Positions 11,743 to 23,472 are shown, numbered from the stretch's first letter. The stretch: 64,000 bases of DNA from Rachicladosporium sp. CCFEE 5018 (GCA_002077045.2 KZ111160.1:141674-205673); one strand, 5' to 3'. A program made the numbers and translations. Notes: generated from the letters alone by a model not told the origin.

Positions 11743-14521
11743 TCATGCGGCAATCCCCTCCTCCACAACAACGGCATCCATACTCATGTCCTCCCCCACA
11801 CCGCCTCCAAGATCCGGATCCACAGCCCCGATCGTCTTCATGAAGTCCATATCCAATGCAAAACTCGTCTCGCCCTGCATATTGCCATCCTCGAACCCAA
11901 ACGCATCAAGATCAATCATGCTGTCAAAGTCCAGATCGAAGTCGCCGTTCCCCTCACCGCCGAACCCACCATAGCCGTGTCCAACCATGATGGCGCCGTC
12001 GTTGAAGAGTGTCGTTTGCTGATCTTGGTCATTGTGGTGGTCATGATCATGTTCACTGCCGCTTGAAGTACGGTCCGAGGGAGGGGGTGTCGAGTTGAGG
12101 TAATTTGACAGCCGGCGAGCGATGTCTGTGTCGCTCAGCGGACCGGTGTTGGCATTCGGCAGGCTCTCGGTGTCTGCAAGTAGACTCTCCGGAGGTGGAG
12201 TGATGTTCCTCGATGCAATACTATTGCCTGTGAGACACAGTCGCTTGCCAGCGTCCATCAAGCCTTGCGTGCTGGTAATGACATTACGCGGCTCTTTCAC
12301 CTCATCAGGTTTCTGCGGGAGAGTAATCTCGGCTTTGCGGATCGCTGCTTCGAGGAACGCAGTGCTGTAGTCCGCTGCGGCGTACATGTCCCGCAGCTTT
12401 GCCATGATGGACATGCATTGGCAGAAGCCTTGCAGACTTGCTCTGCGAGTAAGCTCGCCAGGCGCCTTGATGTCGAGGAGGTGGATGATGATGGCGGGCA
12501 GGAGGACTGTGACGCCCGTCGTTGGCAGCAGGCGCACGAGATCGAGCGTATGCAGCGTGTGTGCGATGGCGGTAATCTCCACTGCTGCCAGTCGTACAGC
12601 CTTGCGCGACAGCTCGATCACGTCTGCTTCTACGCTGCGAGGCGGTAGTCCGTTTCCTGGTAGCACTTGCGGCCGGTGAAGTGCTGATAAGGTGGCAAAA
12701 TAGATCATGTGCAGCAGAGAGCGATTCAATGCAACGCTCTCGTGGCCCAAGTCAACATCTGGCCATGTCGGGGCGATATACTCTGCTTCTAATGGTAGGC
12801 CGGCTTTCCACTCTTGCAGTGCAACGTGGCATGCTTGCACAGAGTGGTTGCCCGGCTCGGCGACTTTCGCGACAAGCATCCCAGTCGTCCTCGTGTTGCT
12901 ATCCGAGTTGTTGACACCATGATTGTGGTGTAAGACCGAGTACTGTACCGATAGCACGTTGCTGACGCAGACACACAGCTTTGCCTTTTCGATGCACATG
13001 ATCGCCAATTGCCTTTGCTGCTCCAGGTCTCGCATGACGTGGCAATCAGCTGGAATACAGGAAGGCCCATCAGACAGGACCGTCATCTCGAAGTCGTTCA
13101 CCTCGAGCATGGATACATCGAAATCGGAGTCCTTGATGCGAGTCGGTCTCCGCATGCCGAGGGCGATCAAGCGATCGCGCATGTACGTTGACCACCATAT
13201 TCGCTTCCAAAGTTTCTTCCTCGCCGGGTTAACAACTGCTGTTTTGTCCGGACTACGATGCAGCCCAATGGTGTGCGATAGCGATACCGCGATCCCCATC
13301 CAGTGCTGGCTGTCCTTCTGATCATCGGGCGTCTCGTACCAGTAGGTCATTAGCAGGAGCGACTGGATCAAAGATACCCGATCACTCTCATAGTCAAAGT
13401 CGTACAGTAGGCGGGTCTTGTTGAAGAAATCACGCCTCGCTTCCCTCCGTGATGTATATCCGGCGTTTCGCAGGTACATCATCTCTACCGACGCCACTGC
13501 AGCGAACATGATCGATTGGAAGAGAAGCAGACTGATCTGCTCGACTCCATCGTCGCCGTCTATTGCGCGTACGAGCGCTTGCAGGTCTAGCAAGGGCATG
13601 TATGGGTGTATGAACTCGATGAAAGCTTTCAGCAGCTGGTCTCGAAGCTCGTCGCCGGGAATGGTCATGGCTCCCTTATTCCTCAAGTACACGATATCGT
13701 CCTGGTCGAACTTGGCTGGAAACGGCTTGATGTACGCAGGAAGTGGCAGGCAAGCTAGGCTGTCTGGCGAAGCCAGTTGAGGAAGGAAGGAGACCGCTTC
13801 CGACATCGAGTCTGAGTGTTGGCCCAGACGTTGTATATTAAAGAGCATGTTCGGGGTGAATAGCGAGGCACTACTGTGAGAGGCGGCTCGTCCGGTGTCC
13901 TTTGATACGTCTTGGTCTGTTCTGATCAGTAAATGAGACACGCAGCCGCCAGGTTAACGCTACTTACACAACGCGTGAGGAACGTGTTCGCTTTGCCGCC
14001 TCAAAGGCGCGTATGGCGGATAAGCTGACAAGGGCACATCGGGTGGTGCGCGCCGCATGGTGCTTTTCGAGTTCTCCACATGCTCGCTACCACCAATCTT
14101 CCTACATGATGTTAGAGGAAAGGACGCATAGTTCCTTTGACTAGACATACTTCTTGCGCTTGCTCTCGGATACAATGCACTCGACCTCGTCCAGTCGACA
14201 ATTCGTGCAAGGTGCGCCATGTTCGACAACATTGCATCGCACTTTTCGGTTCCGGCAGCATTGACATGCCTTTGCTGCTCTCCGCTTCACGCTCTTGTTT
14301 GGTCGCGTGCCATTCTGTTGCTTCTGTCCAGCGTCAAGCCCGGCGTCAGACGCAGTGCGCTTGAGACTCGAAGCGTTTGGGTCCATGCAGGCAGTATCGG
14401 AAGGTGAAGAAGACGACTCGGAAGCATTGCAGTCCATGGTCTCGGTCGCCTCCATTGCAATAGCTTGCGGTGGGCTCATAGCTTCGATCGACATGTTGCT
14501 GATAGTGATTGGGTTGAGCAT
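11743..14521 (-). CDS. Zn2Cys6 transcription factor, cutinase transcription factor 1 beta-like
   Basis: Three exons: 14521-14151, 14101-13970 and 13921-11743, 893 residues if the ATG at 14521 is used. In-frame ATGs at 14569, 14494 and 14479 are alternatives. The zinc cluster (about residues 86-115, CQCCRNRKVRCN..CTNCRLDEVEC) has the VVEHGAPC spacing of the CTF1 group. The middle homology region includes FIHPYMPLLDLQAL, QSLLLMTYWYETPDDQK, GLHRSPDKT and KRIWWSTYMRDRL, matching fungal-specific transcription factor domains of CTF1-alpha/beta. The C-terminus is acidic, with DFDLDFDSMIDLD, as in an activation domain. Known CTF1 members control cutinase, lipase and fatty-acid genes. The donor of intron 2 is GTGTAA at 13969; the nearby GTAAGT would create a stop. 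Confidence 0.88.
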
Positions 14522-16697
14522 GAAAGAATGAAAGACCAGCGACAATAAGTCAATGAAGTCCCATGTCACCTACAAGGGCATGTGATGATCGTTAACTGTC
14601 AGGACTGGGGCACTGTGGGGTGATGGAGAACGGGACCATACCTACCTTCGACTAGCAGCAATGGAGTAGACTTTTGACTCCGCTCGCTCCAGACTCTCGC
14701 GAGCGATCGTGACGAAATGCGCCTTTCCCGCACCGTGTGCGTGGCGGCGGCACGCAAGCGGCATTGCTATGCGGTTCGATCTGCCTATCATTATTCTTGA
14801 TGAGCTCTATATCCTACCAAGATCATAAGAGCTGCAAGCCCGGTTCCGCATTGCAGGGTATTGAGATGCGTACGTAGAGCGTCAGACGGGTGTTGACGGG
14901 TTGTGCACGGGTGTCATCCAGGGTCCGGGTTCTCCGACATGGGAACGAGTGTGCAGGCCAAGAACTGTGCTTAGAAGCTCACTTGCGTTTCAACAGTATA
15001 AAGCCGGTAGCATAAAGCCGGAGGTCGGAGTGTGATGATATCCGCGCGAATGAGCATTGGCTCGTTTCGGCGTTCATGCAACGAAGTTCGAGCTGGTCGA
15101 AATTTTAGAGAACCCCCACCCCCCGTTATGAACAGTGTGACCAGCGCAACGCTCCTCAATCGGGGCTCCATACCGAAGGGGAGTATATGCGGAGGATGCC
15201 GTTGCACGTCCAAGCCAACGTCTACGGCCGAGAGTATGCGGAGTTTGTCCGCTGCTAACGGGTCTGACTACAGCCTTGTCGCCATCATCTGTCAACCTAC
15301 CGCACCAGCTTGCTAGTCCAGCGCAATCTGTCGATTTGTCCGGCAATAAATACTGTCCAGCTCAACAGGTCAGTGACATTCCGACTTTGCGATACTCGTC
15401 CGGAAATAAGCATACACGCGAGGACAGCAACGCGTCTGCAAAATTCGCCGTTTCGATCCATTCGCACGGAGCTCTGTGCTCCAATGACGCGAAAGTCTAC
15501 CCCGCAGTCTTCTCCACGAGGTGGGTGCGCGATATGCAAGCCACCAAGATCCACAGCGCCGGCAAGCGAGAGTGCGGCTCAATTGCGGATGTCGTTCACC
15601 ATTGGCAGCTTGGAGCCAGAGCTCGCGTGGGTTCTGTTGTTTCGAACGTCGGATGACCTTTTCCACGATATCTTGGTTGTGCACGTCAGTCTTCAAGTCC
15701 ACAGCTTGGGCAGATAGCGGCAGGTTTAGCGACGAAGCCAGGGAGCTCTGCTATGCGTTTGGTCTCTTGCGATGCAACAAATGGGGATTCCAGTCTTGTT
15801 CGTTGCTTTCAGCAAGGAAGTCGAGGCTTAGCCAACGAGATCAGAGTCCTGACCAGTGTCTCGTCCAGAGGTACATCACCTGAATAGGTTCCAGTTGTCG
15901 TAAGCCTGGCGATCGACCAGCCAAACGCTGTCCGGCCACGATTGTTGAGGCCATCGTTGACAATAGCTTCCGTGCACTGCGCCCAGCGTGATGCGCATGT
16001 CGTTCGTAAGTAGAGCCATTATCTCTTGCCCGACGATCTACTAGATCGCTGAACCCGATCGACAAACCACTCGTAGATGCAATGAAGTGAGGTTTAATCT
16101 CATTGTCATCTTGAGCAACCACGGCCTCCGCACCTGCCTCAAAGCCCGAGGTAGTCTCACTGAACGCAACCTCACTGACAAGTCGCCATGTCCTCAGTAA
16201 AGCATCGTGACCTCTAATATACACGCCTTGAGTTGACATTGGCCCTAGTTTGTGACTCGCGAAAGACTTGATGTACGGCGCCAGCTCCTCGCTGCCGGCC
16301 AGGAGGTGAAGGCTACATGTACTGTATGCAATACAGCGCTCTACGCAATACAGCGCTCTACTCACAACTGGAAGATCTGAAGAGCTCCCTTACAGCTCTG
16401 CCACAGTCTTCATCATCTCCCTTCGGCAACATCGCTTCTTTGTAATGGCGTATCGAGCGGTTGTAAATTGGGCCAACACAACACTGGGTCAAAACCGAGA
16501 ACGGACCTCGTCAGCAAGACTCGATGTGAGAGTCAGACTTGCAAAATGCCTACAATACAGATCTGTCTTACACATATACCCTGCGCTCGCTATGCACACC
16601 CAACCCCCACTGTAAATGCCCCTGTCGATGCTCTAGAGCCGTGCCCAATACCCTCAAAATGCATATCCATGCCCACCCTTCGCCCAAGTATTTCCAA
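14522..16697. other. 2.2 kb region without a supported gene
   Basis: Contains the promoter of the CTF1-like gene (right of 14522) and the 3' flank of ssk2. Several ORFs of 80-175 codons overlap on both strands (the longest is minus 16365-15841), but none shows a known domain or splice structure. A 17-bp tandem duplication lies at 16328-16361. Confidence 0.45.
16328..16361. repeat. Perfect 17-bp tandem duplication
   Basis: GCAATACAGCGCTCTAC occurs twice in direct succession (16328-16344 and 16345-16361). The unit length is not a multiple of three, which argues against the ORF that spans it being under coding constraint. Confidence 0.9.
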
Positions 16698-19600
16698 TCA
16701 CGCACTCTCAGCCTCCTGCGACCCATCCCCAACACCCTGTCCACTCCCACCACTCTGCGCACTCCCACCACTCTGCGCACTCCCACCACTCTGCTCCCTA
16801 CTAATCCCCTGCGCCGTACTCCCAAACGGCAAACTCCCACTGACACTACTCGCACTACTACTTCCCCCACTGACAGGCGTGAACATCCCCCCGCTGCTCC
16901 CCTCACTAGCAGGAGTCTGCGGCGTACCCGGCTCCAAACCCATCTGGCTCTTGATTGACAACATCCATTCATGCTGCAACAACTCCGCCGCACTGACACG
17001 CCGACTTGGATCCCTTTCAAAACAGCGCTTCAGAAAGTCGAGCCCTTGCTCGCTCATCTGCTCCTTCGTAGGCAGGGCTGGCGAATTACCTTGCGCGATG
17101 TTATACATAATTGCCCACTCGTTGTCGAGACTTGCCCACGGCCTAGCGCCGGTAGCCATCTCCATTATCACGCAGCCGAGCGACCAGATGTCTATGGCAC
17201 CTAGGCGAGCGTGGGGGTGACGACCGCCTTTGATGGCTTCGGGGGACATGTACATCGGCGTTCCAGTCATGCTATTCTGTTTCGGCTTGCCGGCGGCATC
17301 CATGATCACCGTGCGCCCTTGATTAGCAATGACCTTGGCTGCGCCGAAGTCGACGAACTTGATCAATCCTTTATGGTCGAGGAGGATGTTCTCGGGCTTA
17401 ATGTCGCGGTGCACGACTTTCATCTCGTGCAGGTAGCCGAGTCCCTCTAGCATTTGCAGAGCGTAGTATTGGACTACCATTTCGTCCTCGATCCGGCCGT
17501 GTTCGAGGAGCGCGGCGAGGGAGCCGCCGGAACAGTATTCCATGAAGATGTAGACCTTGTCTCTGTGGGGCTCGATGCCGTGGTAGGTCACTACGTTCGG
17601 GTGGTCGAGGACTTGGAGGACACTCATCTCGTCGCGGATCTGGCTGACAATCGTAGGGATCAGCTTCGGGTCCTGCAGTCGAATCTCCTTCACGGCCATG
17701 AGCTGTCCAGAGTCCAGATTGATGGCCACGTAGACGGAGCCGAAAGTCCCGCCGCCGACGAACTGTCCCTGTTGCCATCGAAGATGCACGTTGCCTGCAC
17801 TTGCGCTGAGATGCGTCAAAGCCCGATCAGCTTCGTTCGAGGTCTCCAGCACCCTTCCAAGCGCCTGCCTCTCCGCCTCGCGGTCCTTGCGCGTCTGATC
17901 GATCCTATCCAGCTCATCCATCCATTGCGCGCGCACGATCGCACTACTCTCCTCATCCGTCTTCAACCGACTGAAGTCCAGCTTCAGCTTCCCAACCATA
18001 TTCTCCAGCCGCTGCTTCTCGGCCTGTGCAGCGACCGTAGATCTCGCGCCCATGATGTCGAAGTGGCTGATGAGCAGGGACATACACCCTGCGACCTTTG
18101 ATCTCAGAGTCGCGTACTCCTCCTGGCTAATTGACAAGATGTGCTGACCGCGCGTCATCATCATGGCGAATTCAAGTGCTACGACGGCCCAGCGGAAAGT
18201 CTTGCGGTCGCTGGCCACGCAGTCGTCGCAGATGAAGCTGACCCAGTCGAGAGCGATGTGGGTTAGCTTGAGCTGGTGCATTGCACGGCGCTGCTGGTCC
18301 ATGTAGATTGCTGAGCGCTGGCCGAACTCAGTGGCGAAAGCAAAGCAAGTCTGAATGAGCTCTTGGCATTCTAGACCAGCGGTCTGTCGACGCACTATCT
18401 CGACACTATCCATGATCGTGTTGCTGAGCTTGTAGGCCGTTCTCCGGATTGTCACCAGCTCGCGATTCACTCGCGGGAGATTAGCGCGTTGCTCCACCAG
18501 CACGTTCAAGTCGATGCCGGTTACGTTTGCGAACGTTGCGCTGGCGTTAGCAAGTCTTTGCTGGCTCCCATCAGCAACTAGACGTAGTCGTCCGACCGTA
18601 AGCTGGAAGTGCGGCTGTCGTGCATCGGTCTCTATCCTCGCGCCCTCCCAATGCAGTGCGTTCTCCGGTCTTAATATCAGGACATAAGGATTGCTCGGAT
18701 CTTCCGGTGCATCCTCAGCATGATAGCACGTCCCAAGCATGCTTTCGATGTCCTTCGGTCGATCTTGTAACGCTGGCGAGGCAATGACGTACAAGTGATT
18801 CGTCTTGTCTAGCGGACTTGACTGCGTTTCCACCAGGAAATGCCCAGTCAACGTCAGCGCGTCAATGAGCTCCTCGAATTGTCCTTGGTCGATGTTGATG
18901 TTGTACTCCGTCGCGTTCTCGAACCTCTGACTCAGCAACCTCGAGAACCGGAAGATCTTCCTCTGTCTCACACGTACGGAATCCAAGATCGACTTATACC
19001 GCTTGTCCATCTCAGTCCCAGCGATCTCATCCGGTCTACGGACAAGCTCTCGCTCGAAATGCGTGGTCAGACGACCAAGCGACTTGCTCGTGAGTGACGA
19101 AAACTGCTCTGCAACCTCGACGTCACCACCCTCCAGATGTCTTCCCAGCTGGTAACAGAAGTCCCATTCCTGCTCCAAGATTTCGGCCTCCTTGAACGTG
19201 TTCTTGTTCGCCATCAGCTTCCAGTTCAGCATCTTGAAGTAGAACTTTAGCGCATCAATGACCACGCTGTCGAAGTTCTCGTCGATGCAAGGAGGTAGGT
19301 CCCAACCGGCGTGAGGCTGCGCGAGTACAAGGTAGGTTTCCTTAATCGTGACAGCCAGACGAAGCAGGATCTGGAATTGCAAAATCATTTGCTCAGCCAT
19401 CATGACGCCCTGCTGTGCGGGATCCTTCATCTTCTTCGCGTAAGACAGTCGCATCTTGATGATCTCTTGGATGAGCCGGGAGGGGAAGTTGATGAGCGTG
19501 AGCAGCTCCTCAATGTAGGGCGGCAGATGGCGTTCGGCGAAGGCTTCCGCATTCTCGATAAGCGTGTTCTTGGCCTTCTCGATGACCATGTTCACGCCAT

Positions 19601-20717
19601 TGAGTAGGCTGTTCTTCCCCTGCAGCGACTTCAGCCCATCTTCCTTCAATATGCGATCAATGAACGAGCTCTCGTCAAACAAATGCCCACTCCCGACATC
19701 TGAAGGATAAGCTCTCGGCTTCGTAAAGTCGAGCTCAACATTGCCGACCCAAGCCTGCAAAATCCCAAGCTCCGTGTTAATCAGCTCGGTCGTATTATGC
19801 CACGCCAACACAGCCTCACAAGCATCATTGTAAGCCGCCGACGCCGCCCTAGGCTGCGCATCGTAGAATGCCAGTCTTGCCGAGTACAGTCCCTCGACCT
19901 TCTCAATCTGCCCAACAATCTCCTGCACCTGGTTCAGCGGCGACTTGCCCACCTCCGCCTCGCCCTTGATCTCGAACGAGATGATCCCCTCAATCTGCTC
20001 TCTCGCCTTATTCCTCCCCTCATCAATCATCCGCCGCTGCGTCTGTATACTCCTCCCGCAAGTCTTGGCTCTCACACCAAGCCATATCTCGCTCTTAAGC
20101 GCATACTCGCCCTGCTGCTCCGGCCCACCAATCAAGCGTTTCTTCTCCTGCTTCACCACATCGCCCGTCAGCACGTTCGCGAGCATAGCATGCCACTCCA
20201 GTCTTTCTCTATTCGCAGGTATCTTCATCTCCTCCATACTCGGCTCCTGCTCCTCGTTCCCATAGTACAGCAGCGTGTCCTGCTCATACGGATCATCAGT
20301 GTAGGCATTCGTACTCGGCGACTCTTCGTCATCCTCGCTTGTGCCGGAGCTGTAGTCCAATCCCGGCGGTCGCGGTTCAGTGAAGAAGTCATTGCCGGGT
20401 GCATCTTCCTGCCGGATGCGCTGAACGTACGCCTTCTCCTGTGCTCTGTACTCGGCATTCGGGTTGCGACGTGACCGCTGCGCCGAGCCAGTACGTGTCC
20501 GCGACGAGCCAGTCTGCGTGTTGATATACTGATGTGGACGTCGTGGTGGAGCGTACGCGCTGGACGGCTGTCGTGAGGCGGAGGGTCGCGATGGCTTCTG
20601 CTGCGAGCTGTGCAGGCCGTTCGGGACGCCGGACTGTAAGGGCACACCTTCGTATGGCGTGCCTGGGGCCTCCATGATGGTGTCGATTACATTGTCCATC
20701 TTGCCTATGGCTGACAT
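16698..20717 (-). CDS. ssk2: MAP kinase kinase kinase of the HOG pathway (Ssk2/SskB type)
   Basis: Single exon, 1339 residues. The N-terminal 150 residues are disordered. A long helical regulatory region typical of fungal Ssk2/Ssk22/Win1 follows (for example PYIEELLTLINFPSRLIQ, QILLRLAVTIKETYLVLAQ, WDFCYQLGRHLEGGD). The kinase domain spans about 978-1250: glycine loop GGGTFGSVY, AVKEIRL lysine, HRDIKPENILLD (about 1099), DFG in FVDFGAAK (about 1124), activation segment SMTGTPMYMSPE, and DIWSLGCV. All catalytic residues are present. Role: activates the MAPKK Pbs2 in the osmotic and oxidative stress cascade downstream of the Ssk1 response regulator. The C-terminal tail carries a Gly/Ser hexapeptide repeat encoded by an 18-bp minisatellite. 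The 3' end is at 16698, with no intron evident. Confidence 0.95.
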   Translation of the reverse strand: MSAIGKMDNVIDTIMEAPGTPYEGVPLQSGVPNGLHSSQQKPSRPSASRQPSSAYAPPRRPHQYINTQTGSSRTRTGSAQRSRRNPNAEYRAQEKAYVQRIRQEDAPGNDFFTEPRPPGLDYSSGTSEDDEESPSTNAYTDDPYEQDTLLYYGNEEQEPSMEEMKIPANRERLEWHAMLANVLTGDVVKQEKKRLIGGPEQQGEYALKSEIWLGVRAKTCGRSIQTQRRMIDEGRNKAREQIEGIISFEIKGEAEVGKSPLNQVQEIVGQIEKVEGLYSARLAFYDAQPRAASAAYNDACEAVLAWHNTTELINTELGILQAWVGNVELDFTKPRAYPSDVGSGHLFDESSFIDRILKEDGLKSLQGKNSLLNGVNMVIEKAKNTLIENAEAFAERHLPPYIEELLTLINFPSRLIQEIIKMRLSYAKKMKDPAQQGVMMAEQMILQFQILLRLAVTIKETYLVLAQPHAGWDLPPCIDENFDSVVIDALKFYFKMLNWKLMANKNTFKEAEILEQEWDFCYQLGRHLEGGDVEVAEQFSSLTSKSLGRLTTHFERELVRRPDEIAGTEMDKRYKSILDSVRVRQRKIFRFSRLLSQRFENATEYNINIDQGQFEELIDALTLTGHFLVETQSSPLDKTNHLYVIASPALQDRPKDIESMLGTCYHAEDAPEDPSNPYVLILRPENALHWEGARIETDARQPHFQLTVGRLRLVADGSQQRLANASATFANVTGIDLNVLVEQRANLPRVNRELVTIRRTAYKLSNTIMDSVEIVRRQTAGLECQELIQTCFAFATEFGQRSAIYMDQQRRAMHQLKLTHIALDWVSFICDDCVASDRKTFRWAVVALEFAMMMTRGQHILSISQEEYATLRSKVAGCMSLLISHFDIMGARSTVAAQAEKQRLENMVGKLKLDFSRLKTDEESSAIVRAQWMDELDRIDQTRKDREAERQALGRVLETSNEADRALTHLSASAGNVHLRWQQGQFVGGGTFGSVYVAINLDSGQLMAVKEIRLQDPKLIPTIVSQIRDEMSVLQVLDHPNVVTYHGIEPHRDKVYIFMEYCSGGSLAALLEHGRIEDEMVVQYYALQMLEGLGYLHEMKVVHRDIKPENILLDHKGLIKFVDFGAAKVIANQGRTVIMDAAGKPKQNSMTGTPMYMSPEAIKGGRHPHARLGAIDIWSLGCVIMEMATGARPWASLDNEWAIMYNIAQGNSPALPTKEQMSEQGLDFLKRCFERDPSRRVSAAELLQHEWMLSIKSQMGLEPGTPQTPASEGSSGGMFTPVSGGSSSASSVSGSLPFGSTAQGISREQSGGSAQSGGSAQSGGSGQGVGDGSQEAESA
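16743..16796 (-). repeat. 18-bp minisatellite within ssk2 coding sequence
   Basis: Three near-perfect 18-bp units (16743-16760, 16761-16778, 16779-16796) in the last codons of ssk2, read on the minus strand as repeats of the hexapeptide GGSAQS. The period keeps frame, so copy number may vary without breaking the protein. Confidence 0.85.
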
Positions 20718-20991
20718 ATGCCAGAATGCCGGAGTAAGTTCCAGAGGTGTGGCTGTGGTCTTTGTCGATCACAGTGGCTGTCCCAAAGCCTAATCACCCG
20801 AGCGTCACTCCTGCCGTGTTGGCAACACAAACCTGCTTTAGAGTGCATATTAAGATCACGCCACCGCGAGTTCAGCACACACTATACACTACAGTTGGGA
20901 TATCGATATGAGATGCCACCGAGGTTTGCGTACGCGAAATAATATCGCGCTCAGATTTAGTCAGGTAAAGCTATGTACCTCATTCCATCGT

Positions 20992-23472
20992 TCACTTCGT
21001 TATCTTCACAGGCGTGGCTTCCACCACAGCATGCTTCCGCACTGCGCTCCTCGACGGCGTCTGCGCAACGGCAACCCCATCATCCTCCCTCGCAGGCGTG
21101 TTCACGACCTGTCTCTGCTGGCAAGCGAGCAACGGTGACCTATTATGGAAGCCAGCGAATGCGATGCCACCTCGAATGCCGTTCTCCACGACCTGATCGG
21201 AGCGTGAAGGCGTCTCCTGAATCCCACTGCCAGCTATCTTATCCGTCCGGTGCATCGTTTGCGGTACAACAGGCGTACTCTGCACACCAGCCAGTCTCGC
21301 CATCGGCCTTGGTCGCACTGACGTGGCTGGCACGACAGATGAAGGGGGCGGCAGTGCATGCATTCCCACTACAGTCCGAGGCACGATGTCTGTAGTCCGA
21401 GCCTTCTGTGTCGTCGCTGCTTCTACTCTCGGCGTAGCCTGTACTTGCTTTACGCCCTTCTTTCCCTTGCTCAGACCCATCTTGAACTTATCATCTACGC
21501 CCTTTGCTAGCTCGCTGTTGGCGAGAACACGATTCGGCTTAGCGATAGCCTTGAGGGCTTCCTGTATCTGACTCTCAGTCTCGGCGTGCTTGCGGATCTT
21601 GGCTTGCGCGGCCTTGGACTGAGCTTCGAAATTGATGGTTCGATGGGTCTGCGAAAGAACTTGCAGCGGATCTTGCCGCTGTCTTCGGACTGCCGGGATA
21701 GTGGAGAGTGAAGGCTCATGTGGTGTCTCGCGTTTGATGAGGAGAGAGTCTGTCGATGAGCGATGCAGAGCCGGCGGCAGTAGAGGAGGTTGATTGAGAA
21801 TCTCGGTGCGTACACGCGCGAGAGGTGCGCGAGGACGCTTCTCAGGTGGCTTGCGGACTGCTGGCTCGCCTGGCTTGCTACGCGAAGCTGCTGACTGCTG
21901 TCGTTTGACTGGAGAGGGCGGACTAGGACCGCCAAGCTGTCGATTGACCTGCGCAGCTTCCTTGGGTAGCCGTGTCATGTAGAACGGAATGATGATCTCC
22001 GTGCAGAAGTCCCGCAGCTCGTCGACTTTGCCATCCTTGACAGCAGTGCCCTCGTTCTGCTGATCTTTGACGGGCGAGTGCGAGTCGGTACAGTGTGCTA
22101 TGTTGAGTCTCTCGAGCATTGTCTCAAGCAGAGCACGCAAGTCGAACGCCCTCTTTGACTTGCTGGGCTTAGACTGCTTATGGGTGACGTCCACAAGCTG
22201 AAACCCCTCCGCTGGTGACTGCCCTTCTGGCGGCACCTGCTCATCGCGTGTCGGTTCAATCGGCGGATGACTGGCTTCGAGTGCAAGTACCTCGAGGACG
22301 ATGATAATGTGAAGATAAGTCTCTCGTCTCCTCAGCCAAGGCAATCGCCTCTTCAGTGCATTTTCCTTGGACTCTGGGGACGTGGACCGTGCTGCTATAT
22401 CCTCGTCGCGCCACCATTTCTCAATGCATTCAGTTTCGTTTGGCAGGAAGCCGGCCTTGTCTCGTCTGGCTTTCCACTTCTTCCGTCGTTTCGGTTTCGT
22501 TGCAAGGTCGGTCTTCTCAGGCGAGTATATGGACAGTTCCCGAACGATCTCGGGGATCTTCTCTCGGTACCGTCGATCTTTCCGGTCTGAAGTCGTCGAC
22601 GAAAGCAGAGCGTCCCTCAGAAAGAGCATGAGGTCCTGTGCGGACTTAGCAGTGTTCTCGGCATCTGTGAAGATTGCACGCGCCCGAGAGAGCGGGCCTT
22701 TGGCAAAGTAAGCGAGCGATGTCCTCGATAGATAAAGCGCATCCAGGTACTGCTGTGCGAGCTCCTCCAAAGGATCGACAGTGCTCTTGCTAGCATCCTG
22801 AACAGCAGCTGTCGCGATGACTGACACGTCGTCGACTTGCTTGACTTGCGCTGACGAAGGTAGATCGTCTACTCCATGACCAAAGGCGTTGCCAATTCGC
22901 TCTCCGCGCATAGCCAGCTTCGGCACGCCGACCTGTATCGCCATCCTGTCCAAGTTGTCTGGAAGGAGTAACCCACGAGCTGCCGCACTCCACCATGGCG
23001 CTCCTGGATCTAGGTTGGCAGCGACACGTTTAGCTGGCTTCTCTCGTGATTCCAACACCACACGTGCCAACTCCTCGATTGTCTGCCTCTTCACCCAATT
23101 GCCCAGTCGACACAGCGCATACGAGCATCTCCCGGCCCGCTCAACAGCATATAGCCGTCCATCATCTTCCTGACTGACTACGAGCACCTTGGCTTGCTCT
23201 CCATTCTCGTGATATCGCTCCAAAGTAGGAATGTACGCTGCAAAGTGCCGGTTTTCAGAGCTTACAGTATCCAAGAACGCTAGCGGTAGCGATGCTCTAT
23301 CGAGTACGCATATTGGTGTGCAGACTCTCGTTCTCGCAAATGGATCACTAGAAGATGGCCGAATAGTGAAAGGTGCAGCATTGATCTCAACCTGTTCATC
23401 CTGGTCTCGTTTTCGCTTCTGGCGTTGCGTTGATGATGATCGGTTTAGTGATGGAGGTTCGGTAGTGCTCAT
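20992..23472 (-). CDS. sld3: DNA replication initiation factor Sld3 (Treslin/TICRR-like)
   Basis: Single exon, 826 residues. The N-terminal block resembles filamentous-fungal Sld3: CVLDRASLPLAFLDTVS, RHFAAYIPTLE, DDGRLYAVERAGRCSYALC and LGNWVKRQTIEEL. The central Sld3 domain includes KWKARRDKAGFLPNETECI, KWWRDEDI, the basic LKRRLPWLRRRETYLHII helix and the DFCTEIIIPFYMTRLPKE segment. The C-terminal third is disordered and basic, with many S/T-P sites (PSPPSPVKR, VQATPR, VVEATPVK), which fits CDK phosphorylation that lets Sld3 bind Dpb11. Known role: loads Cdc45 onto licensed origins. The ATG at 23472 is about 240 bp from the start of the divergent 2EXR-like gene, so the two share a promoter. 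Confidence 0.85.
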   Translation of the reverse strand: MSTTEPPSLNRSSSTQRQKRKRDQDEQVEINAAPFTIRPSSSDPFARTRVCTPICVLDRASLPLAFLDTVSSENRHFAAYIPTLERYHENGEQAKVLVVSQEDDGRLYAVERAGRCSYALCRLGNWVKRQTIEELARVVLESREKPAKRVAANLDPGAPWWSAAARGLLLPDNLDRMAIQVGVPKLAMRGERIGNAFGHGVDDLPSSAQVKQVDDVSVIATAAVQDASKSTVDPLEELAQQYLDALYLSRTSLAYFAKGPLSRARAIFTDAENTAKSAQDLMLFLRDALLSSTTSDRKDRRYREKIPEIVRELSIYSPEKTDLATKPKRRKKWKARRDKAGFLPNETECIEKWWRDEDIAARSTSPESKENALKRRLPWLRRRETYLHIIIVLEVLALEASHPPIEPTRDEQVPPEGQSPAEGFQLVDVTHKQSKPSKSKRAFDLRALLETMLERLNIAHCTDSHSPVKDQQNEGTAVKDGKVDELRDFCTEIIIPFYMTRLPKEAAQVNRQLGGPSPPSPVKRQQSAASRSKPGEPAVRKPPEKRPRAPLARVRTEILNQPPLLPPALHRSSTDSLLIKRETPHEPSLSTIPAVRRQRQDPLQVLSQTHRTINFEAQSKAAQAKIRKHAETESQIQEALKAIAKPNRVLANSELAKGVDDKFKMGLSKGKKGVKQVQATPRVEAATTQKARTTDIVPRTVVGMHALPPPSSVVPATSVRPRPMARLAGVQSTPVVPQTMHRTDKIAGSGIQETPSRSDQVVENGIRGGIAFAGFHNRSPLLACQQRQVVNTPAREDDGVAVAQTPSRSAVRKHAVVEATPVKITK

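Noticed and set aside
13962..13967. GTAAGT donor for intron 2 of the CTF1-like gene
   Set aside because: It is the better consensus, but splicing there creates a TAA at the junction; the GTGTAA two bases upstream keeps the frame.
15841..16365. 174-codon minus-strand ORF
   Set aside because: No recognisable domain, and its 5' end contains a 17-bp tandem duplication that is not a multiple of three. Could be real but cannot be supported.
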